A stretch of DNA of 64,000 bases from NCBI RefSeq assembly GCF_900114705.1, contig NZ_FOTW01000011.1, forward strand, positions 232,650 to 296,649, read 5' to 3'. The notes below the pieces were generated by a model. It had not been told where the DNA came from and did not search any database. It worked only from the letters and a program-made list of their open reading frames with translations. Made by a program: the position numbers and the translations under genes. The DNA comes from Rugamonas rubra (GTDB lineage: Bacteria; Pseudomonadota; Gammaproteobacteria; Burkholderiales; Burkholderiaceae_D). Of this stretch, positions 58,207 through 64,000 are shown one piece after another (position 1 is the first letter of the stretch; each line of letters opens with the position of its first letter).

Positions 58207-60126
58207 ATGGAACTCACCCGCCTGTCCCTGCCGCCGCTGACCGCGCCCGGCGAAGTCGTCACCTTCTATTCCTACAAGGGGGGCACGGGCCGCACCATGG
58301 CCCTGTCCAACATCGCCGTGCTGCTGGCCAAGCGGCAGAACGCGACGGTGCCGACCCTGATGATAGATTGGGACCTGGAGGCGCCGGGCCTGCACCACTA
58401 CTTCCCGCAGCACGAGGAGGGCCCCGGCGTGTTGGAGTTTTTCGAGGCCTGCGGCGAGCAGTTGCAGCGCCGCCGTGGCGGCGGCGGCCAGGACGACGCC
58501 GAGCTGGCGCGCCAGGTGTTGGCCGCCATCGACTGGGAGCAGTACGTCTGCCGGGTCGACCAGAGCAGCCCGCTGTACCTGATGCGCGCCGGCCGCTTCG
58601 ACGCCAGCTACGGCGAGCGGCTCGCCGCGCTGCACTGGGACACGCTGTTCGACGCCTGCCCGGCGCTGTTCCGTTGCTTCGCCGACAACCTGGCGCGCCA
58701 CTTCCGCTACGTGCTGGTCGACTCGCGCACCGGCCGCAGCGACAGCGCCGGCATCTGCACCACCTTGCTCCCGCGCAAGCTGGTGGTGGTCTTCACGCCC
58801 AACCGGCAAAGCCTGGAGGGCGTGCAGGCGCTGGTGGCGCGCGCCGCCGCCTACCGCCGCAGCCACGAGGACGAGCAGCGCCAGCTGCTGGTCTACCCCT
58901 TGCCCTCGCGCATAGAGATGGGCGACAGCGAGCAGCGCGCCCAGTGGCGCCGGGGCGACGCGGCGCGCGGCATCGCCGGCTACCAGCCGATCTTCGAGGA
59001 GCTGCTGCGCGACTGCTACGGCCTGCAGCACGCCCTGATGGACAGCTATTTCGACGAGGTGCAGCTGCAGCAGACCAAGACCTTCGCCTACGGCGAGCAG
59101 CTGGCCGTGCGCATCGACCAGGGCGGCGACCGCTTCTCGCTGACGCGCACCTTCGAGGCCTTCCTCGAATGGCTGGCCGGCGGCTACTTCCCCTGGCAGT
59201 CGAGCCGCGAGATCCACCTGCTGGCCTCCATCGGCGAGGCGCGCCAGGCGCTCGAGGACGGCAGCCCGCGGGCCCAGTCGCTGCCGCTGGCGCGCGACCT
59301 GAACCGGCTGGGCGAGCTGTACCGCCGCGAGGGCAAGGCCGGCCAGGCCGTGCATTGCTTCGAGGAAAGCATGAGCCTGCGCCAGCGCGTGCTCGGCGAG
59401 GACCATGTCGACACCCTGCTCAGCAAGAGCAACCTGGCCGGCCTGCTGCGCCAGCAGGGCCGGCTCGACGAGGCCGAGTTCCTCGAGCAGTGCGTGGTCG
59501 AGGCGCGCGCCCGCCAGCTCGGCGCCGAGCACCTCGACACGCTGGCGGCGCGCGGCAGCCTGGCCGCCACGCTGGCCTTGCGGGGCGACAGCGGCGCCGC
59601 GCTGGCGATCCAGGACGCGGTGCTCGAGGCCTACCTGCGCCTGCTCGGCGGCGAGCACCTGCTGACGCTCGAATGCAAGGCGGCGCGCGCCGAACTGCTG
59701 GCCCTGCGCGGCGAGCTCGAGGCGGCGCGCGACGCCCAGCAGCAGGTGGTGGCGGCGCGCAAGCGCCTGCTCGGCGCCGAGCATCCGGACACGCTGCGCG
59801 CCAAGTCGGCGCTGGCGCGCACCTTGGCCCAGCTGCGCCAGTTCGAGGCGGCGCGCGGCCTGTTCAGCACCGTCGTCGAGGCGCGCACCCAGCGCCTGGG
59901 CGCGGCCCATCCGGAGACGCGGGCGGCGCGCCAGCAGCTCGACGAGGTGTTGCGCCAGCTGGGCGAGGCGGCCAGCGTGCGCGAGCTGTGCCAGCAGTTG
60001 GAGGGCCCCGACTACAGCGCGCTGGCGCAGCTGGGCGAGCTCGACGAGGTGGCCGGCCTGCTCGCCGAGCGGCCCGAGCCGGTCGAGCTGGGCGGCGCGG
60101 CGCCGGCGCCGGGGCGGCGCCGCTGA
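58207..60126 (+). CDS. KGGTGR-motif MinD-like ATPase fused to TPR repeats (FxsT-like)
   Basis: The 639-residue protein begins with a MinD/ParA-like SIMIBI ATPase: deviant Walker A FYSYKGGTGRTMALSN (residues 20-35), then LMIDWDLEAPGLHHYF with the Asp54/Asp56 switch region, and YVLVDSRTGRSD as Walker B-like strand (~175-186). From ~360 to 600 there are about five 42-residue TPR units of the kinesin-light-chain type, each ending LGxEHxDTL-like (LGEDHVDTL, LGAEHLDTL, LGGEHLLTL, LGAEHPDTL, LGAAHPETR). This fusion is the layout of FxsT-type proteins. It probably senses or scaffolds with the TIR partner encoded nine bases upstream. Partner and trigger are unknown. It is followed by surE after 117 bases. 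Confidence 0.82.
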   Translation: MELTRLSLPPLTAPGEVVTFYSYKGGTGRTMALSNIAVLLAKRQNATVPTLMIDWDLEAPGLHHYFPQHEEGPGVLEFFEACGEQLQRRRGGGGQDDAELARQVLAAIDWEQYVCRVDQSSPLYLMRAGRFDASYGERLAALHWDTLFDACPALFRCFADNLARHFRYVLVDSRTGRSDSAGICTTLLPRKLVVVFTPNRQSLEGVQALVARAAAYRRSHEDEQRQLLVYPLPSRIEMGDSEQRAQWRRGDAARGIAGYQPIFEELLRDCYGLQHALMDSYFDEVQLQQTKTFAYGEQLAVRIDQGGDRFSLTRTFEAFLEWLAGGYFPWQSSREIHLLASIGEARQALEDGSPRAQSLPLARDLNRLGELYRREGKAGQAVHCFEESMSLRQRVLGEDHVDTLLSKSNLAGLLRQQGRLDEAEFLEQCVVEARARQLGAEHLDTLAARGSLAATLALRGDSGAALAIQDAVLEAYLRLLGGEHLLTLECKAARAELLALRGELEAARDAQQQVVAARKRLLGAEHPDTLRAKSALARTLAQLRQFEAARGLFSTVVEARTQRLGAAHPETRAARQQLDEVLRQLGEAASVRELCQQLEGPDYSALAQLGELDEVAGLLAERPEPVELGGAAPAPGRRR

Positions 60127-60243
60127 CGCGGCGCGGCCGGCGCCGCCGCACCGGCGCCGCGCTTTTCCCGTCGGCAATAAATTTATCTGCCGGCGGGGCC
60201 GCCGGTTCGCGCTTCCGGCCATTGCTTCGGTTAAAATCGGCGT

Positions 60244-60981
60244 ATGAGAATCCTAATCAGTAACGACGACGGCTACCTCGCCCCCGGCATCAACGCCCTG
60301 GCCGAGGCGCTCGCCGCCGTGGCCGACATCGTCGTGGTGGCGCCCGACAGCAACCGCTCCGGCGCCTCCAACTCGCTGTCGCTGGACCGGCCGCTGTCGG
60401 TGCAGCGGGCGGCCAACGGTTTCTACTTCGTCAACGGCACGCCGACCGACTGCGTCCACGTCGCGCTCACCGGCATGCTCGACTACCGGCCCGACCTGGT
60501 GGTGTCGGGCATCAACAACGGTCCCAACATGGGCGACGACACGCTGTACTCGGGCACCGTGGCCGCCGCCACCGAGGGTTATCTGTTCGGCATCCCGGCG
60601 ATCGCCTTCTCGCAGGGCTCGCACGGCTGGGAGCACATCGAGGACGCCGCCCGCCTGGCGCGCGACATCGTGCTGCGCCAGTTCGACACGCTGGCGCGCC
60701 CCTACCTGCTCAACGTCAACATCCCGAACCTGCCCTACGAGCGCTTCGGCCCGGTGGTGGCCACCCGGCTCGGCCGGCGCCACCAGGCCGAGCCGGTGAT
60801 CCGCGCGCTCGACCCGCGCGGCAATGAGATCTTCTGGATCGGCCCGCCCGGCGCCACCAAGGACGCCGGCGCCGGCACCGACTTCCACGCCGTCGCCCGG
60901 GGCCAGGTCTCGATCACCCCGCTGCAGATCGACCTGACCCACACCACCCAACTCGACGCGCTGGCAAGGGGCCTGGCATGA
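60244..60981 (+). CDS. surE: 5'/3'-nucleotidase SurE
   Basis: The 245-residue metal-dependent nucleoside monophosphate phosphatase is linked to stationary-phase survival. Signature motifs are [13 protein letters not shown] (Asp pair for metal) and [19 protein letters not shown], with GTPTDCV between. It overlaps pcm by four bases (ATGA), giving the classical surE-pcm-nlpD-rpoS order. Confidence 0.96.
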   Translation: MRILISNDDGYLAPGINALAEALAAVADIVVVAPDSNRSGASNSLSLDRPLSVQRAANGFYFVNGTPTDCVHVALTGMLDYRPDLVVSGINNGPNMGDDTLYSGTVAAATEGYLFGIPAIAFSQGSHGWEHIEDAARLARDIVLRQFDTLARPYLLNVNIPNLPYERFGPVVATRLGRRHQAEPVIRALDPRGNEIFWIGPPGATKDAGAGTDFHAVARGQVSITPLQIDLTHTTQLDALARGLA

Positions 60982-61880
60982 ACGACAAACCGCGCAGCTT
61001 CCCGCTGCCGCTGTCCTCGGTGGTCGACAAGGCCAAGAAGACGGCGCTGTTCGCGCCGGTCGCCACGCCGCAGACGGCGACCCAGAACGCCGCGCTGAGC
61101 GCGGCCCAGCAGGCCGCCCGGCCGGGCGCGGCGCAGGCCGGCCCGGCCGCCCGCGCCGGCGGCGCCGGCGCCTCGCCGTCGAAGTCGCACGGCTACGCCA
61201 TGGAGCGGGCCCAGCCGGCCGCCGCCGCCGCGCCACGGCAGAACCCGCTGGTGTCCGAGGCGGTGCGCCGCGCCATGGTGGCGCGCGTCGCCAAGCAGGG
61301 CGTCAAGGACCAGCAGGTGCTGGCCGCGCTGGAGACGGTGCCGCGCCATCTGTTCATGGAGGAGGCGCTGGCCTCGCAGGCCTATATCGACGCCTCGCTG
61401 CCGATCGGCCACCACCAAACGATCAGCCAGCCGTACATCGTGGCGCGCATGATCGAGGTGATGCGCAACGGCGGCACGCTGCGCCGCGTGCTCGAGATCG
61501 GCACCGGCTGCGGCTACCAGGCGGCGGTGTTGTCGCGCGTCGCGCAGGAGGTGTACTCGATCGAGCGCATCAAGCCGCTGCACGAGTTGGCCAAGAGCAA
61601 CCTGCGGCCGTTGCGCGTGGCGAACCTGCGCTTGCACTACGGAGATGGTATGCTTGGCCTGCCGCAGGCGGCGCCCTTCGACGGCATCATCCTGGCCGCC
61701 GCCGGCCTGGAGGTGCCGCGCGCCCTGCTCGAGCAGCTGACCATCGGCGGCCGCCTGGTGGCGCCGGTGGGCGCGCGCGCGCAACATTTGGAATTGATCA
61801 CCCGCACCGGCAAGGCCGAGTGGGTCAGCGAAACCCTGGAAGACTGCCACTTCGTCCCGCTGCGGCCGGGCACGGCCTGA
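60978..61880 (+). CDS. pcm: Protein-L-isoaspartate O-methyltransferase
   Basis: It repairs isoaspartyl residues in aged proteins using S-adenosylmethionine. The SAM-binding motif is [14 protein letters not shown] and the family segment is [13 protein letters not shown]. The protein is 300 residues, longer than the ~208 of E. coli because of an N-terminal Ala/Pro-rich extension of ~90 residues that is probably disordered. Translation is coupled to surE. Confidence 0.94.
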   Translation: MNDKPRSFPLPLSSVVDKAKKTALFAPVATPQTATQNAALSAAQQAARPGAAQAGPAARAGGAGASPSKSHGYAMERAQPAAAAAPRQNPLVSEAVRRAMVARVAKQGVKDQQVLAALETVPRHLFMEEALASQAYIDASLPIGHHQTISQPYIVARMIEVMRNGGTLRRVLEIGTGCGYQAAVLSRVAQEVYSIERIKPLHELAKSNLRPLRVANLRLHYGDGMLGLPQAAPFDGIILAAAGLEVPRALLEQLTIGGRLVAPVGARAQHLELITRTGKAEWVSETLEDCHFVPLRPGTA

Positions 61881-61923
61881 GCCGGCCCGGCCCGGCCGCG
61901 GGCGACCAGATAGACCTATTAAG

Positions 61924-62847
61924 ATGAGAATGACTAATAAAAGTTCCCTGCTTGTTCTGAGCATCTCGCTGGCGCTGTTGAGCGCCTGCAGCACCACCCC
62001 CAACCAGGCGCCGGTGGTCGAGCGCAACGCGCCCCTGCCCAAGCCGTCGACGCCGAGCGAGGACGCGCAGCGCGGCCGCGACGAGCGCGGCCTGTACACC
62101 GTCAAGAAGGGCGACACCTTGCTGCGCATCGCCCTCGAGCACGGCCAGAACTACCGCGACCTGGTCAGCTGGAACAACCTGGCCAACCCGAACGACATCA
62201 AGGTCGACCAGGTGCTGCGCGTGCTGCCGCCGGACGCCGGCGCGGCCGGCGTGCAGACCTCGGCCATCGTCATGCCGCCGGCCGAGAGCAAGCCGGCGCC
62301 GGCCGCGCCGGTGCCGCGCAAGAGCGGGCCGAAGGCCGACAAGCGGGCCTATACCGACGCCGCGCTGGCCGAGCTGCAACGCCCCGACGGCGACAACGGC
62401 AAGCCGGCCACGGCCGCCGCGCCGGCCCCGGCCGTGGCGGCGCCGAGCGCGCCGGCCGCCGCCGCGCCGGCCGACGACGAGAAGCTGAGCTGGATGTGGC
62501 CGTCCGAGGGGCGCGTCGTCGCCACCTTCGACGAGGGCAAGAACAAGGGCGTCGACATCGCCGGCAAGGCCGGGCAACAAGTCGTGGCTGCCGGCGCCGG
62601 AAAAGTCATGTACGCCGGCAGCGGCATTCGCGGATATGGTAATCTCGTCATCGTGAAGCACAGTAACAGCTTGTTGTCGGCCTACGCGCACAACCGCAGC
62701 ATCGTTGTGAAGGAGGGGCAGAGCGTCAACAAGGGACAGATGATCGCCGAAATGGGCGATTCGGACGCCGACGGCGTCAAGCTGCACTTCGAAATCCGGC
62801 AGCAGGGCAAGCCGGTGGACCCGTCGAAATTCCTGCCTAACCGTTAG
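61924..62847 (+). CDS. nlpD: NlpD-type LysM/M23 lipoprotein, probable amidase activator
   Basis: The 307-residue lipoprotein has the lipobox LLSAC at residues ~19-23. It then has a LysM domain ([17 protein letters not shown]...) that binds peptidoglycan, an Ala/Pro linker and a C-terminal M23/LytM domain. Catalytic positions of active M23 peptidases are changed (NKGVDIAG and KLHFEIR where His is usual), as in E. coli NlpD/EnvC, which activate the amidases AmiC/AmiA/AmiB in cell separation. The start may be ATG 61924 or 61930. A promoter for rpoS may lie within this gene, as in enterobacteria. Confidence 0.92.
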   Translation: MRMTNKSSLLVLSISLALLSACSTTPNQAPVVERNAPLPKPSTPSEDAQRGRDERGLYTVKKGDTLLRIALEHGQNYRDLVSWNNLANPNDIKVDQVLRVLPPDAGAAGVQTSAIVMPPAESKPAPAAPVPRKSGPKADKRAYTDAALAELQRPDGDNGKPATAAAPAPAVAAPSAPAAAAPADDEKLSWMWPSEGRVVATFDEGKNKGVDIAGKAGQQVVAAGAGKVMYAGSGIRGYGNLVIVKHSNSLLSAYAHNRSIVVKEGQSVNKGQMIAEMGDSDADGVKLHFEIRQQGKPVDPSKFLPNR

Positions 62848-62852
62848 CGACC

Positions 62853-63866
62853 ATGACCCATATGCCGCCCGACCAGATGGATGACGATTCGGCACCGGAG
62901 GAGTTCCCGGACGAATCGAGCGATGACCTAGCCGTCGACGCCATCGAAGCGGGCGAGGGCGAGGCGCCGGTCGAGGTCGGCGCCGTGCTGGAGAGTGTCG
63001 ACGAGTTGAAGAAGGTGCTGGCGGCCGAGCTGTCGACCGACACCACCCAGCACTACCTGAACCAGATCGGCACGCGCCCGCTGCTGACGGCGCCGCAGGA
63101 GGTCCACTTCGCCACTCTGGCCAAGCAGGGCGACTTCAAGGCGCGCCAGACCATGATCGAGCACAACCTGCGGCTGGTGGTGTCGATCGCCAAGCACTAC
63201 ATCAACCGTGGCGTGGTGCTGCTCGACATGATCGAGGAGGGCAACATCGGCCTGATGCGCGCCATCGACAAGTTCGAGCCCGAGCGCGGCTTCCGTTTTT
63301 CCACCTACGCGACCTGGTGGATCCGCCAGAGCATCGAGCGGGCCATCATGAACCAGGCCCGCACGGTGCGCCTGCCGGTGCACATGGTGCGCGAGCTGAA
63401 CCAGATCCTGCGCGGCAAATACCACCTCGAGGCGCTGCACCACAACGGCAAGGACGCCACCGCCGAGGACATCGCCGAGCTGGTCGGCCGCCCGGTCGAG
63501 GAGGTGCAGGACATCCTCGCCCTGTCCGAGCACGCCACCTCGCTCGACGCCCCGCTCGACAACGACCCGCAGTCCTCGCTGATGGACATGCTGCCCGGCG
63601 ACGCCGAGGACAGCCCGGACGCCCGCGCCGAGCACCGCGAGATGACGGTGCTGGTGCGCGACTGGCTGACCAAGCTGCCCGACAAGCAGCGCATCGTCAT
63701 CATGCGCCGCTTCGGCCTGGACAACGACGACCCGGCCACCCTGGAAACCCTGGCCGAGGAGATGGGCGTGACGCGCGAGCGGGTGCGCCAGATCCAGCAG
63801 GAGGCGCTGGTCAAGCTGAAGCGCGCCATGGCGGCGCGCGGCGTGGTGCGCGACTCCCTGCTGTAA
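62853..63866 (+). CDS. rpoS: RNA polymerase sigma factor RpoS
   Basis: The 337-residue stationary-phase/general-stress sigma factor has region 1.2 (~[17 protein letters not shown]), region 2 ([20 protein letters not shown] and [17 protein letters not shown]), regions 3 and 4 with the helix-turn-helix [19 protein letters not shown] near the end. An acidic ~50-residue leader precedes region 1.2. It begins five bases after nlpD. Downstream there is no clear intrinsic terminator. Confidence 0.96.
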   Translation: MTHMPPDQMDDDSAPEEFPDESSDDLAVDAIEAGEGEAPVEVGAVLESVDELKKVLAAELSTDTTQHYLNQIGTRPLLTAPQEVHFATLAKQGDFKARQTMIEHNLRLVVSIAKHYINRGVVLLDMIEEGNIGLMRAIDKFEPERGFRFSTYATWWIRQSIERAIMNQARTVRLPVHMVRELNQILRGKYHLEALHHNGKDATAEDIAELVGRPVEEVQDILALSEHATSLDAPLDNDPQSSLMDMLPGDAEDSPDARAEHREMTVLVRDWLTKLPDKQRIVIMRRFGLDNDDPATLETLAEEMGVTRERVRQIQQEALVKLKRAMAARGVVRDSLL

Positions 63867-63907
63867 GCGACGCCTGCGCTTTCAGCCAATCCAAGCGGCG
63901 CAAACCT

Positions 63908-63920
63908 AGGGTCAGACCCT
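63908..63920. repeat. Half copy of the dispersed palindromic repeat
   Basis: A single AGGGTCAGACCCT occurs here, without the second core half seen at the other five sites. The left flank (CCAAGCGGCGCAAACCT) resembles that of copy 2 (CCAACGGCGCAAATCC). The partner arm is missing up to the window end, suggesting that the element was truncated or interrupted just after 63920. Confidence 0.75.
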
Positions 63921-64000
63921 AATGCCGTTGACTTAAGCAATCGATAGCGGTTGTAAACGCGTTTTCGTTGTGTTAACTTCTCGGCATGATGCTATCCGAT
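63921..64000 (+). other. A+T-richer tail of the window, possible start of a further element
   Basis: The last 80 bases are less G+C-rich and hold an ATG ATG at 63986-63991 opening a frame that runs off the edge. This could be the start of an inserted element or another gene, but too little is present to identify it. Confidence 0.3.

Noticed and set aside
57457..60243. Search for an FxSxx-ending peptide gene or radical SAM gene beside the TIR/ATPase pair
   Set aside because: No small open frame ending in the expected motif and no CxxxCxxC radical SAM gene was seen in or around the pair, so a complete FxSxx-COOH RiPP locus is not claimed.

Overview
The window looks like a chromosomal segment of a very G+C-rich betaproteobacterium in order Burkholderiales, most likely family Oxalobacteraceae (Massilia/Duganella/Janthinobacterium-like). 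The support is gene order: mdh and acnA on one strand diverge from gntR-sdhCDAB-sdhE-gltA, followed further on by odhA-odhB-lpdA-zapE and by surE-pcm-nlpD-rpoS. Family-specific genes such as a DUF2863 protein fit the same picture. The assignment is from gene content only; no rRNA or tRNA gene was seen.

Layout. 1-12.1 kb: two paralogous giant secreted RTX proteins (the first cut by the window edge) built of cadherin-like, tandem ~101-residue Ig-like, RTX nonapeptide and DUF4214 modules. 12.2-17 kb: catalase, a patatin-like phospholipase and an exported beta-helix protein. 17-21.4 kb: a LysR regulator divergent from a succinyl-CoA:acetate CoA-transferase, then an M14 carboxypeptidase and a CYTH protein. 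21.4-23.0 kb: a less G+C-rich three-gene island between two strong terminators, encoding a membrane protein, a PD-(D/E)XK-like protein and a small coiled-coil membrane protein. 23-36.7 kb: the TCA supercluster (DUF2863 protein, acnA, an exported MliC-like protein, a CitE-like protein and mdh on the minus strand; gntR, sdhCDAB, sdhE and gltA on the plus strand) with a clear palindromic operator before gntR. 36.8-41.2 kb: a likely surface-glycan cluster (WavE-like protein, two nucleotidyltransferases, cupin, SnoaL-like, HAD, GDPD), followed by an EAL-domain remnant. 41.6-44.4 kb: GNAT, metallo-beta-lactamase-fold protein and LysR regulator. 44.4-52.7 kb: 2-oxoglutarate dehydrogenase genes with a PspC gene between odhB and lpdA, then zapE and a periplasmic coiled-coil protein. 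52.7-57.4 kb: PP2C phosphatase, DUF465 protein, DinG/YoaA-type helicase, quinone oxidoreductase. 57.6-60.1 kb: a TIR-domain protein followed by a MinD-like ATPase/TPR protein. 60.2-63.9 kb: surE-pcm-nlpD-rpoS.

How the genes work together. Aconitase, malate dehydrogenase, succinate dehydrogenase with its flavinylation factor, citrate synthase and the 2-oxoglutarate dehydrogenase complex make up most of an oxidative TCA cycle. The GntR regulator sits at the divergent promoter. The CoA-transferase can bypass succinyl-CoA synthetase.

The best candidate for a little-described system is the TIR plus KGGTGR-ATPase/TPR pair at 57.6-60.1 kb. It resembles the FxsC/FxsT partners known from actinobacterial FxSxx-COOH loci but shows no radical SAM gene or peptide precursor here. 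Second candidates are the terminator-bounded PD-(D/E)XK island and a dispersed family of intergenic palindromes with core AGGGTCAGACCCT.
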